Shown here piece by piece: positions 35,590 through 47,810 of a stretch of 64,000 nucleotides of DNA. The DNA lies in the NCBI RefSeq assembly GCF_003945595.2, contig NW_024104292.1, forward strand, positions 1,860,001 to 1,924,000, written 5' to 3'. A program made the position numbers and the translations under genes. Numbering within the stretch: the first letter of the stretch is position 1; every line of letters begins with the position of its first letter. The notes below the pieces were generated by a model. That model was not told where the DNA came from, made no database searches, and worked only from the letters and a program-made list of their open reading frames with translations. The DNA comes from Pipra filicauda (lineage: Eukaryota > Chordata > Aves > Passeriformes > Pipridae).

Positions 35590-37080
35590 ATCCTGCTGGG
35601 TTAGAGCAGTGGCCATGTAGCCCAGGCTTCTGATTCTGATAGTGCAGAAAGTGACACTGTGCAAGAAGAAAATGTGAGTCTGTCTGTCACCTGCAGTATG
35701 CTTTCCCTTTTCCTGTACATCCCCAGTGTGCCCTGACGCAACCAACTGTTTGTGGATTTGTTACCTATGGCCAGTCTGTTTCCAAATCTTTTGGTTCTGT
35801 CTCTTTTCATAACTTCCCGTGGGGACAACTTCACTAGCGACTATGCAAAGAGCTACATCCTTTAAACTGTTTTAGGCAATCTTTGGTGTTCTGAAGCTAG
35901 TTCTGAAGTGTTCCAGTTAGTACTAACATCGTGGGATTTGTCAAACAATAACTCTGCATCCTGACAATCTGCTGACTCCATGATTTTTTGAATTTCAGTA
36001 AGATTTTCACTGAGTCTTCTCTCCAAACTATAAACCAGACATATTTTTAATCTTTCCAACTATGACAGCTCCATTTTTATAAAAATTTTCTTCTCTGAAT
36101 CTTCTTTATCTGTACAATATTTCGGAGTTGTGGAGATAAGAACCATGCACAGTAATCAAGATGTGGGTGTGTCAAGTTTTTAGACAGTGGTGACATAAAC
36201 TTTTGTGTTTTGTTCTCAGAGCCCTTTCTGATGATGCCTACTGCTTTTTGGTCCCATAGCTGATCCTTTGAGGACACATTTCCTGATTTTTCTCCACTCT
36301 GTGAAATGACCATTGAGCCCTCCTTTCTGGTTCCCATCCTTTAAACAGTTCCTCATCCATAAGAGGTCTTTTCCTCCAACCTCTTATCACTGTTTCTTTG
36401 ACGGTCTTTCAAAAAATAACCTTCCAAAAGTCTTCCTGGGGAACCAAACCTGTGATGTCTACGGGATCAGCCTAGAGATGTGGTCACTGAACCAAGGCAA
36501 GAATTTCCTTTATGGGTGCTATGCTGACCCAACAAGGCTGTCTTGATTCTGTGATTACAGACTCTCCTGTTATGCTGAAGCTGGAGGTCAGAATTGGCAA
36601 CCTGTGCTTCCAAGATCCTGCTTGACCCTTTTCCATAGACAAATCAGCTTGACATCCCACCACTCCTCTAGCACAGGGGATTCTGGCTGTGGTGTATTTG
36701 ACATGTACCAGCTGTGGCTCTGCGATTTTGCAGTTTCTTCAGTTCTTCCAGGTAAATGCCTTCCAGTCCTGGTGACGCGCTAGTTCTCTTTATGGTTTAA
36801 AATACCCCATGTATTAATCTGTATCCTGTCAAGCCTCTCTGACCTACCTACTAGATAAAAAGTTGGATACCACTGCATAGTAAGGCTGATGGAAAGAGTT
36901 TACTGAGCTTTTCCACTGTGGAATAATGTTCCCTGAGTCTCTTTTTCATACTTTGGTCATCAAGCAGTCCCATTGATCAGCTCACCTCCGTCCTGCTCTT
37001 GAACTATTTAATGAATGTGGGACTATCAGTAAAAAAATCCCAACCTGTGGATGTTTTGCAGTCCTTCTAACCCTTCAAAT
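35590..37080 (-). mobile_element. Ancient, diverged CR1 (deep amniote type) with RT remains
   Basis: The 3' end at the left (CTGGGTTAGAGCAGTGGCC, then ATGTAGCCCAGGC) resembles the 3' tail of old CR1 families well known from turtles and crocodilians, not the young avian tail. Further right, the antisense order matches such elements: TCAAGATGTGGGTGTG, TCCTCATCCATAAGAGGTC, then AATGCCTTCCAGTCCTGGTGAC. On the minus strand 36077-36337 translates to HPHLDYCAWFLSPQ and QIKKIQRR, the counterpart of RPHLEYCVQFWSPQ and KVQRR in CR1 RT. The segment that should hold the catalytic FADD appears missing. The right boundary is uncertain. Confidence 0.75.
36077..36337 (-). pseudogene. Ancient CR1 RT C-terminal remnant
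   Basis: An 86-codon open frame on the minus strand. Residues about 50-84 (NLTHPHLDYCAWFLSPQLRN, then VQIKKIQRR) align by eye to the conserved CR1 RT C-terminal block. The N-terminal part (VISQSGEKSGN) comes from an upstream RT region, which is the sign of a deletion between the two. This is a fossil with no function implied. Confidence 0.75.
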
Positions 37081-39020
37081 GACCTGTTTTCCTTTTGACA
37101 TGTTTGCCTTATTTGAGCAAGCTTTCAATTTTTTAACCGTTGGTCTTTCCCCTGTGACAGTCTTCTTAATTTTCCCATCCAGCTATGAAGGGAGATTATT
37201 AGACTGCTTAGTTTTCTTTTTGAATTATGGCACATATTTTATTTGGGCTCCTAACATAATATTTTTTCCAAAGCTTTCAGGATGCTTATAGATTCTTGGG
37301 TTTGGACTGCTCCTTTTAGGCTATGCTTTTATTGGTTTTTCTGGATCAATTGCCTAATTTTTCTGTAGTCTCTTTTCTTTTGTATTTTATTTATGAGAAA
37401 CAAATTCTCTTGAAACGTTAATAGGGGATATCAGGTCCTTGCTGGAAGTCTGAGTGTATGGATAAGAACCAGCCAGGGGCTCTGAGTCACTCACAGCAGC
37501 AGAGTAGTTATTGTTACTATTAGTCTTCTTTTTATTGTTTTTTGGATCAACTTTTTTTTTTGTACTCTCCTTTCCTCCAGTGTCGCATTATGTCCACTGT
37601 TCATTCAGACATTCCCATACAGATTTTACTGTTTATATATATATTACCTTTTTTTTTTTTTATGGCAATCCTTCTTGGCATACTCTTTCCCCTAGAAATC
37701 TTGGAATTTTATTTTTTTTTTATTGAAAAACTTTGGGAAGAATTTTGGAATGAAAATTTATATTTTTCTTGAAATTTTGACTTTTTTGTTTTTAATTCTT
37801 CTGGTTTTCTGAATTTTCACAGCGATGGTTAATGCAATAATATCAAACATGTCTAACACATTACTCTGAACATATCTTATTGCTCCTCATACATTTTTAC
37901 TTTTTCTAAACCTCTCCCAGTACAAACTTCTTAGCTCTTTTGTTTGTTCTGTGGAAGTTTTTGAGCATCAACAGGAAAAAAATACAATGAAAAAGAAGAT
38001 GGACTTTTATGTATCCTGAGCAGGATAGACAATATTTATCATATTTGCTGAATGATGGAGTGAGAAGATGGGTGTGAAGAGGCTTTTCCAGTGCAATAAT
38101 ATTTAAGCAATAACTTTCATTTTCTTGTGCAAATCTGCACTAATTTCTTTTTCACTTTCATTTAGTGTTTTATTTAGATCTCCAAAGTTGGCCTTTTTCT
38201 TGCTCTTTTTTCATTTTTTTCTTTGATATATCATTGCTAAGTTCCACCTCAGATTAGTGGAACTAAATTAGTGCTGTACCTTTGAATTTAATTTTTGGCA
38301 TTTCCAAAACTAGAAATACCTGACTATCCAACAAAGAAAAGTAAGTATTTCGTGTCAGAAATGGTTGCTAAATCCCGTTTCTTTTTCTGACTAAATTTAT
38401 TATTTTCTATACATTTTAAAGAGTTTCTCCCCCTAGTACTGCACATCAGCCTATATTTTATCCCTAACATGAAACAGAGGTGTGATTAATTGGCTTTTCA
38501 CTTACGGAAAATTACTAGAGTCTGTGTATAAATTAGAAGATATGTTTCTGATGTCACTATTCATTTGAGGAAATGTCATTTAACTTTACATGATGCAAAG
38601 AAGAATTCTTTTTCAAAGAAGTGTTCTTTTTTTCAAGGAAACCGAAATGATCATTGGAGTTATTGAAAGATTAAAAAAATAAAGGAATGCCATGTGAAGA
38701 ATTATAAAGCTTAGCATAGGGTGGTGGCTTCCACTTGTGTCTTTGTGAGAGAATAAGGTCTTCTGTATGTATTCCTGTGCTGTTACCTGGAAGCCCTTTG
38801 ATTTGTCTTTGCTACTGCACGTTTCTCTGTAATTATCAATAAATAGATGCAATGAGACAGTGACATAAAAATAAAATACTGACTATAAACTAACCAGCAC
38901 AGGACAGTCCATCATTAATGAAAATCTAGAGAAAGGTAGGTGTAAGAGCTGATGCAATCCTCCATCACTTCTATAACTAAGAGGCTCCTGCTGAACTGAC
39001 CTTGGTGGCTTAATTTCTTC
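37081..39020. other. Non-coding, T-rich sequence
   Basis: Very pyrimidine-rich on the plus strand to about 37800 with several T runs. It may be further decayed 5' sequence of the ancient CR1, but I cannot match it. No gene recognised. Confidence 0.45.
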
Positions 39021-39024
39021 GCAG

Positions 39025-39055
39025 GGATGAAGTGATCATCACCAGTTTCTCTAAG
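39025..39055 (+). other. Possible 31-base exon with full splice signals
   Basis: A branch-point-like CTGAC (38996-39000) precedes a pyrimidine-rich stretch and an acceptor CGCAG (AG at 39023-39024), then 31 bases, then AAG|GTACAG. Only one frame is open, reading DEVIITSFSK. The arrangement is what a micro-exon looks like, but such matches also occur by chance in 64 kb. Confidence 0.15.
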
Positions 39056-39060
39056 GTACA

Positions 39061-41068
39061 GCAGGGTCATGATTTTTTAGTTTTAGAAACAGTTAGCTAA
39101 AAAGCAGTCTCAATTCTGGACTCTTCTGTGTGTATGTGTGTCTCTACAGGAAGTACAAGAACAGCGGTAGTGCACCACACTCACTACTGAGAAATATGAT
39201 CAAGGATTCAGTTTAAAACCCACATGGTTGCAGGAAGAGTCATATTTCTTGCTGACAGAAGAAATTTACACCCACATGAACTATGAAATGTAGTTTGTTT
39301 GTTTGCTGGGTACAGTCAATTACTTTGGTTGTTCTTTATGTGTTTTGCATTCTGGAAAGGACCATCTGGTTTCAGGGAGGCTCCTCTAACAAGAATGATA
39401 AATGCCTGCTGGAAGACTGGTAACTTTATATGACTTTGGCAGGTACTTCAGACATTCTTTAGCCAGAGGACCTGACAGACATTAAGGTTCCTGCTTTTCA
39501 TAATGGTTGCTAACATGGTATGCCCCATGTTAATATTTAACACCCATAATAAATGAACTGCTTTTAATTGATCTTCAGTTAAAAAAAAATCAAGGAAAAC
39601 TAAGCAGATACAGCACACATAAAAATGTTATCTTTTGCTTTGACACCAACCTTTAATGCGTGTGATTGTAGCATGTCATCCTAAACATTCAGTAGGGGCA
39701 GAACAGCTGTAGGATTTGTCAGATCCTATTGGGTGACCTCTGCTCATATATTCTTAATGAACAAGTTCCTTTTCAAGTGAGGTAGGAGGGAATCTATTGG
39801 CAGGATCATCTTCTTACCATGCCATATAACAGGCAAGAGTCAACCGTGAAGAAAGCTGCTGATCCATCTGTTTGTCTTAGTCCTCAAATTCGTGTCCAGA
39901 GTAAGGTCTGAGTAACTCCATGGTTGATGTTTTTATTTAATGCATACATCTTGAAAGGCTATTTTGTAAGATTGGATAGAGTCACCCTACTTTTCTTTTT
40001 TTTTTTTTTTTCCGACTTGGCAGGTCTGATTATTTCTCTTATCCATTCAAATGATCTTTTATGCTTGCAAACTTTTGCAGCCAATACTTTAGTGAAACTG
40101 AGGTGTGCAAAAAGCCTGGAGGCTTTTGTTGTTTTGTGTTTGTTTTTATTTTCCCCCTAAGTAAAAGGAGTAAAAATAGCAATGGCTATCAGTGCATGTA
40201 AACATGAACTATTACTATGTTGAGATACAGCTACGCAATCTCTTTGTCAATTTAATGCAGATGATTAGTCATAATTCTTACTGTAGATCAGAGGCAATGA
40301 GTTTGGAGGGTATATATGATTTCCTGGAAAAGGAAACCACCATGTATTTTATGTCCACCAATCAGCTAAACAGTGACAATGTAGTCTGAGTGGATTAGAA
40401 GCAGCTTCTTTTCTTCTTTCTAACTCTGGAGAAGTGGTAGCTCTTAACAGCTCCTCTCTGTAGAGGTACTGCAAGGTCATTGTAAAAATATGTTTTCATT
40501 ATAATCAGTGTAAACCCCTGGATTGTTTACAGGAAAGAAAAGGGAGAAAGAAAGGGGAAAAGAGAGTATGATCAAATTACAAATATGCTGATGCTGAATA
40601 TAACTCTTACAGGGACAGACTTGGGTTTGAAAACTCTTATTTGTAATAATGGGTCCTCAAAGTTAGAACTGACTGACCAGCTGCCATTCAGTGCATATTC
40701 TGAAGAAAAGAATGATTCTGAAACAAAGACTAGGCTAAAAGCAAAGATAGTATAAAAAATTGTTACTCTCTTTTCAGTCAAAGTGAAATGATGGGCTTTA
40801 GCTCAGGAGAAGACATAGGAAGTGTGAAAGAGAAGGCTGAGATCCTTCTCCCAGGCACCGATTCCCAGAAGCCTGGTCAATGGATATGCTGGCAGGGTGA
40901 GGGATATGACACGTGAGTCCTCACTGCACTGTATTGAGCGGCATCTGAAATTTTGGAGAGAGGATTTCAAGGGGTGTTTGTGCTGGACTGGAGATGCAAG
41001 ACTACCTGGTACCATCTTAGAAGAGTTTGAAATTGTGGCTAAATGAGGTAATGAGGTCCCCTTAGATC
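39061..41068. other. Non-coding unique sequence
   Basis: No gene recognised; T-rich run at about 39991-40012. Confidence 0.5.
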
Positions 41069-41218
41069 CTAGAATCACAGAATCACGGAATGGCTTGGGT
41101 TGGGAGGGATCCTAAGATCATCTGATTCCAACTTCCTGCCATGGGTAGGGATGCTACACACCAGATCAGGTTATTCAGGACCCCATCCATCCTGGCCCTG
41201 CCCACTGCAAGGGTTGAG
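41069..41218 (-). mobile_element. CR1 3'-end fragment
   Basis: Antisense CR1 end: AGAATCACAGAATCACGGAA, GGGTTGGGAGGGATCC, GATCATCTGATTCCAAC, CTGCCATGGGTAGGG. About 150 bases remain before 5' truncation, and the last part (CATCCATCCTGGCCCTGCCC) is more diverged. Confidence 0.93.
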
Positions 41219-44200
41219 GCTTCTCCCCAGTGAAGTAATATCTAGTTCTAGATAGCTTTAAATGATCCCTATACAAGGTTCTGAGAGAATACAGTGGAAC
41301 AATGTGTCTTCTAAAGTCTAAATTAAAATGTATGTTTAAAACAATGTAAGTGTATATCTAAACATAATGTCGGGTTCAAATTTCTTTGAATTCACTGTTG
41401 TAACCACTTCATATTGTACTACTATAACATCAAGTAGATTTTACTAAAAAGTCAAAAAACAATAGAACATAAAAGAGACAATTTTTGTAACAAACATAAT
41501 AAACTCCTATCGATTGCCAGTTGAGAGACAATAACTTGGGCGGAATTAATTTTTAAGAATTAGAAAATAAAGAATTATTTTTCTGGAGCATAAATGAATG
41601 TGTCTAGGAATCACATTTTTTCATTTTATTTTGTTTTGTAATAACAGTCTCATGGTTAATCTGAATTCTGTGAAATTTTGAGAGTCTGGGTAAAGTCAGA
41701 GGAATTGGTAGCATTTGTTATGACACTGGTTTGGGATTTTGGGTTGGGGCCAAAACTAATTTTTGATTGTTTGCAGCTGAGGGTGTTAGAATGAATTGCT
41801 TGACCAGGATTGTTCTAGAACAATTGCATTCTGTTGGAAATAAGGGGATAATAACAACTAATATCAGATCCTTCATAGAATTAATTCAGTCTTTTTGATG
41901 TTCATGAATTGTTAATGAGCAGACTGCGATTTTATTTGAACTTCTAAATAAATTAATTTTCTCAATATTTTTGATAAACACTTTTTTTCTTTCTGGATTG
42001 TTTATAAACAATTAATTGCAAGTACTCCTCAATCAAAATTTAATTGATGTTTATTAAATTTTATCACAGCCAATGTTCTCTGTGTTATATTTAGATCTAG
42101 GCAATAAATGTTTCTGCCACTTTTTTTTTTTTTTAAGATTTTAAAAAAAACCCAAACATGTGGAAATTTCTTGCCAAAGAACTAGGCTATCATGGTACCC
42201 AAATGGTATCCATGTGGCCTGTATAATTCCTGCATGGAACAAATCTTTGCTCTTCATATTTTGAATTACAGTCACTTGGGATGCTGCTTCTTTGTTTTGT
42301 TTTTTTCTTGTATTTTGACCTAGAGTCCTTCTTCATAAAGATTTTATTTTTGCCAGCAAACCGAAAGGAAAGATGTTTTGATTTAAACCAACAGTATTTC
42401 CAGAGGAAAATGGTTTTGATTAAAACCTCTCTATTAGCTCTAACTATAACACACATTTAAAAATAGATATGGTCTAAATTTCTCAAAAACAGGGAAGAAA
42501 CCACTGTGATCTCCTATTTCTTCTGTTTAGCCTTCAGGGAATAAACCAAGCTAACTATTTGGCACTACAGAAAAAAAACCAAACAACTTTTCTGGTAAAC
42601 AACCTTCTATTTGCTTGGAGCAGCAATTTTTGTACCCATGAGTATGGTAGGTGAGGTGAGGTTCATCTGGCAAAATGGAGCTGTCTAAATCCGAGTTAGT
42701 CAACTGAGGTGCCTTCTAAAGGACATTATTTCTCTTAAGTTAGATGTCTACAACAGATAGACTGTAGGTGGCATGGCAGTATTTTCAACCAAACCCTGCT
42801 TGTATTATCTGGAGCGATCATTTTATATATCTTTGCATTAGTGGACAAGCTCTTTAGAGACTTTTTCCCAGAATAAATGTTCTCATTTGCAAGTCCCTTA
42901 ATCTCATGCTCTGTGAATTCTTTTATTATCCATTTAGAAAGAAACATTTCTTTGAATGGCCCATCCAGACAATTTCTTCTCTAAATGGTTCATGGAAAGG
43001 AGGGGTTGTGGTGTGTTTGATGTTGGGCTGCCTAAAGCCTTTGAGATGGAATGACCTCTAACTTCTAAGATATGCATACCAAGAAGCACCAAATATTACT
43101 AATCTCTAAAGCTTTTATGTTACTAGAACACAAAATAACAAGCTACCATGACACAGGTCTTTACGTCGAGAATACTTGGAGTATTGAGGCAGATGAAATT
43201 AGATGCTTAGAAAAAATCTCTTCCCTTTGCCTACATATTTGGCCTTTCAGGGTAAGTTTTTTTCTTTCTCATCATCCTTTGTGAACATAATCAAACTCCA
43301 CAGGACTCTGAGGATCCCTAGGAAAGCGTTCTTCACATCACTTTTCTAATATGACTTCAGCTATGTTCTCTGCTGCCAGTGACCCTCCAGCTATGTTCTG
43401 GGCTTTCCCATTTTGTGTTTGGACTCACTGTATACTTCTAAATCCCTACTGCATTCCAGAAGCTTCACTCAGCTGTGATTATTCTGTTAATCTCCAGGAG
43501 GATGCTGTTTCTCCTCTATTCAGAATACACCACAAAATGTAATTGGCAGAGACTAGGAACCTATTAAATGGCTGTACCATCTATTGGAGATAGGAAAGCA
43601 AGTTGTGATTTGCTCTTATATCTTCCTCTATCCTTAAGCTCTTCCTATAATCTCCATCATAGATGTGCTTGTGCAAGGGAAGTAGTAGCTTGTTTTATTT
43701 TTACGCAGTTGTTGACAAACTTGCAGCTGCAATACATACTCTTGCAAACATACAGCTTCATTTCCCTAGTAACCTCTTTGCAAGGCTCCTCAGTTTCAAA
43801 GTTTTGGGATGTTGCAGCACAGTTGTTCTTTGATCTGAGCTGATAAATAAAAATACACAGACAAGCACACAGACACAAAAATATATCTGTACACAATCTG
43901 CCTTGCATTTTTTCATCAGTAGACTATATACGATTTGAATTCAGCCCAAGATTGCCAAGACAAGAAAACAGAAAATAGAACAGTGACTTTGATACTTTTC
44001 AGTTCTTCATTACTTCCTATGTGGTCCTACTGCAGTTTGAAGACTTGTTACAATTTGCTTGAAACTTTATGATTTTTTAAAGAAAATATAAAATGATACT
44101 TGGAAAGAACACTTTCCATGCCAGATAAGAATGTAAGAGATGGACAAGATTTTTCCAAGCAACCTCTAAGAAGGTTGACACAACAGGACACCAATGAAGT

Positions 44201-45611
44201 TGCAAAAAGACATTTCTACAGGTTTAATTCTTAGCTCATCAGCCTTAGGAAGAAGGTTTTGTTATAAACTCCAAAATTTGGTATATTATGAAAATGTGTA
44301 GTTTCTGCTAATTTTCCTGAAAATTAAATATAAAGCATGTAAGTGCCCAGGAGCACCTGCAGAGTAACAGGTACTTCAGGAAGTATCCATTCCTGGTGGA
44401 AAAAGTCAAGTGGATGAAGAACGTGAAAAGACATTTTACTTGTCTGATCTACTAACTTAGGTCCTTGGAATGGTAAGTGGTAAATAGTAGTTTGGAAGAA
44501 CACAGATGTTATACACAGGCATGTGAACTATGTGACACGAAGAGACTGAAAAAAAGACAGCAAATTAGCAGTCCTTTCTTTCCGGGGGAAAGAAAAGAAG
44601 ACACGAGATTATAGTGTTTGTCTGTATACTTGAGAACAAGGCAGAAATATACATAAGGAAGTGGGTGTTTGTTTTCTTATGTTTAGCTGGAAGCTACAGA
44701 AGCCAAAACCAGATTGTACTTTCTATAATTGCAGAAGAGCATACATGCTTTCAATAACTGTCTGCCTTTTGCTACTTCAGTGTGACACTAGAGATGTTTT
44801 ATTAATTGAGTTGTAATACCCTTTCACCTTGAGTCCAGTATCATGTGGTGATGTAATGGGACTTTCTTCCTTTTATGTTCTTTCTAATTCTTTCCCCCCT
44901 TTAGTCATTTAAATGCTTACATAGATGGTTTGAATAATTCAGGTGTACTACCTTTTTATGTACTTTCTATCTTGTATCCTATGTTAAACTGTTTCTACTG
45001 AGTAACAGGAGAAGGGGAAGTCTTTTGTATTAAGAGGTTTATGCATAATAACCCCATTCTGGGGCACAAGGATGAGTGGGTTGGAGAGATCTGTTTTTCC
45101 TTCGATAGCTTCAGGACAGTGATTTTTAGACACTCTGTTGTTTCAGACATTCCTGAAATGTACACCTTGGATGGACATAAAAAACTGTCATTTGTTTGAG
45201 AATCATATCTGTTTTTATTTTTAAATGCAAGCTTTTAAGGGAGAAGAGATATATTTTACCAGACCAGCTAACAGAGCTGAGGAAAAATGAATGTTATTTT
45301 CTGCTTAAAAAATTTTATTTGGTTCCTTGACTAACCAGGACTCTGAATGTGAAGCCTACCTTTATTTTTTTTCATTTTTATTATTTGACTTAGTAAGAGA
45401 TACCATGTCTCTCTAACTCTTCTGCCTTAGGACATGGTAGCTGCCACATCTTTGTTTTATTTTTGGCATTTTGTTTTCTGACTTGTTAGTACATGGTGAT
45501 TTGTCTGTTTGAGAATTTCTTCTCAGTTTTTACCCATTTTACTCTCTTCATTCCATTTTTCATCAGCTTATATACAAACTTTTCCTAAAGTTCTTTCCTT
45601 TATTACACAGA
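41219..45611. other. Non-coding unique sequence
   Basis: AT-rich over about 4.4 kb with no gene, RNA or repeat family recognised. A poly-T run lies at 42120-42135. CTTTCAGGGTAAGT at 43245-43258 places an acceptor-like and donor-like word side by side, but one base off the usual recursive-splice form. Confidence 0.5.
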
Positions 45612-45612
45612 A

Positions 45613-46466
45613 TATAGAATCATAGAATGTTTAGAAGGTCCCTTTAAGGTCTTCTAGTCCAACATCCCTGCCATGGAGCAGGTTGCTCAGAGCCTCATTC
45701 AACCTGACCTTGAATATTTCCAGGGATGGGTTTTCTACCGCTTCCCTGGGTAGCTTGTTTCAATGCCTTATATCCCTCGTTATGAAAAATTTCTTTGTTA
45801 TATTATATCTGATCTAAATCAACCCTCTTTGAAAACCATTTAAAAACATCCCAAACCACATTGGTTTTTTTTAAGTGGTAAAAAAACCCCAAACATTCTA
45901 AAACCTTTACCACTTGTCCTGTCTTAACAGGACCTGCTAAAATATCTGTCCCTATCTTTCTTATAAGTGTATTTTAGTTACTGGAAGGTGCTATAAGGTC
46001 TCACTGGACAATTCTCTTCTCCAGGATAAACAACCACAACTCTTTCAGTCTGTCCTCATAGGACAGGCCTCTGATTATCTTTGTGGCCTCTTCTGGACTC
46101 CTTCCAGGTCCATGTCCTTCTTTTGTTGAGGGCCCCAGAGCTGGACACAGCACTCCAGGTGGGGTCTCACAAGTGCACAGTAAAGGGCCAGAATCACCTC
46201 CCTTGATGTGCTGGCCACACTTCTTCTTATGCAGCCCAGGATGCAGCTGGCCTTCTGGAATGCAAGCACATTGGGTCATCCTGAGCTTCTCATCCACTAG
46301 TACCCCCAAGCCTTTCTTGGGTGGGCTGCTCTTGAACTGTTCATCCCCCAGCCTGTATTGATACTGAGGGTTGCCATAATCCGTGTGGAGGACCTTGCAC
46401 CTGGCCTTCTTAAACATCATGAGGTTCTCATGGGCCAACTTCTTGAGCTTGTCCAGGTCCCTTTAG
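45613..46466 (-). mobile_element. CR1 3' part with RT remains
   Basis: A minus-strand CR1 with its 3' end at the left (ATAGAATCATAGAATG, then TCTAGTCCAACATCC). It extends about 850 bases into the RT C-terminal coding region, where it is truncated at the segment encoding KLKKLAHENL. About 60 bases around 45845-45905 (near CCACATTGG plus a T run) do not fit the CR1 order and look like a small insertion. It lacks the catalytic RT motif. Confidence 0.93.
46001..46438 (-). pseudogene. Frameshifted CR1 RT C-terminal remnant
   Basis: The first 50 or so codons on the minus strand are in frame (KARCKVLHTDYGN, QYRLGDEQFKSSPPKK, GLGVLVDEKL). The frame then shifts: the continuation [35 protein letters not shown] lies in another frame (46075-46269). 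The first frame comes back into register near [14 protein letters not shown], so at least two indels are present. Retrotransposon fossil, not a host protein. Confidence 0.9.
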
Positions 46467-47575
46467 AGGGCAGGTAATTTTCCTAAAAATTATATTTCAT
46501 ATCTCTTTATGTCACTTTCATTATTATTGCTGTTGGAGTTTTTTTCCTACAGGAAAGCTATCTAAATGGCCATCCTTGCTTTCATGGTAATAATTTTCAT
46601 AATTCCTGAAAATATTTAAATAATTGATCTTGTTCTCCATATAAGTCACAGATTCATACAGCTACTGAACCACCACTGTTCTTTTGCCAGCTTTTGAGCA
46701 TGTTCAGAATTGGGAGCATAGAAAATTTTATATAACATGCTTCTCTTTATCATGAAAGGTCTATTGAAAAGCACTTGGCAAGGAAGGAGTTCTGTAAGAT
46801 TTCCAAATGCATAAAAGACGATCATCTGATCCTAATTAGACCAATCTGTCAGCCTAAGCATATGTCCACTGAAGGCATGACAAAAACTCTTATTACTATC
46901 AAGAATGCTATTCAAAACCTATTGCTTAAGCTAAGGACTTGATTTGACGTTAAAAAAGCATTTAAACAAAACTGCTGTGCATGTGTGAAATCCCACCAGG
47001 GCTGATGTGGGGATTTATGTGCAGGACAGTTTAGTTATACATTGCAATTTGGTGAGGAGAATAAGCTGCTTGACATTGGATCAACACAGAACCTAATCAG
47101 CCTGCAGGAAATAAACAAACTCCCTATCTCTCCATGAAGCACACAGGGCAAGGCTAAGCAGCACTGGGAAATCCCAGACTTCAAATCAAGATGCATGTTG
47201 GCTGTCAGGTTTTGGAAGCAGAAAGCTGAGCTAACTCAGCTGTGACACAGGAGATCACCAGCATGAAGAGCACATTCTCCAGAGAAGAGCTCAGCTGTGG
47301 ATGTGGGTGGCTGCTTGCAAACGAATGAGAGATGTCTGAGAGCATGAATGACTGATGTTGTTGGTAGTTAGCATTAAGTATGTGTCCTTCCTCCTTCTGG
47401 GGACTTCTTTGACTAGGAAAAGCCCTTATTTTGCTCCTTTTAACCCCAACTCCTTGCACAACAAAAGTTTTGTTGGTGGTTTTTGCAGCTGTAAGAGCTC
47501 TCTATTTCTTTCAATTTAAAAGCCCAGGGACAAAAATTCTCTGGATTTGATGGAAATGTGATAACCTTCATGATC
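46467..47575. other. Non-coding unique sequence
   Basis: About 1.1 kb between two minus-strand CR1 copies and a local duplication. No gene recognised. Confidence 0.5.
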
Positions 47576-47685
47576 TTGTACAGAGGCATCATAATTGATA
47601 ACTAATGATGTTGTAAACTCAGTCTAACCTTGCATGGAGGCATCGTAATTGATAAATAATGATGTCTTAGAGTCAAGGAATTGTC
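47576..47685. repeat. 54-base imperfect tandem duplication
   Basis: The block around GAGGCATCATAATTGATAAC at 47583 recurs 54 bases later as GAGGCATCGTAATTGATAAA at 47637. Both are preceded by CTTG and followed by TAATGATG. A few substitutions separate the copies. Confidence 0.85.
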
Positions 47686-47810
47686 TTTCTATCAGGATAT
47701 AAAGAACAGGAGGACAACTCTTAGTTCAAGATTTCTGGAGACATGACAGCGAATCTAATGCACAAGATACATGATATGGTCATGGACTTATGTTACAATA
47801 TTATAACATA

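Noticed and set aside
43243..43258. Recursive splice site
   Set aside because: The acceptor and donor words are adjacent but an extra G breaks the usual AG|GTAAGT form, and nothing else supports it.
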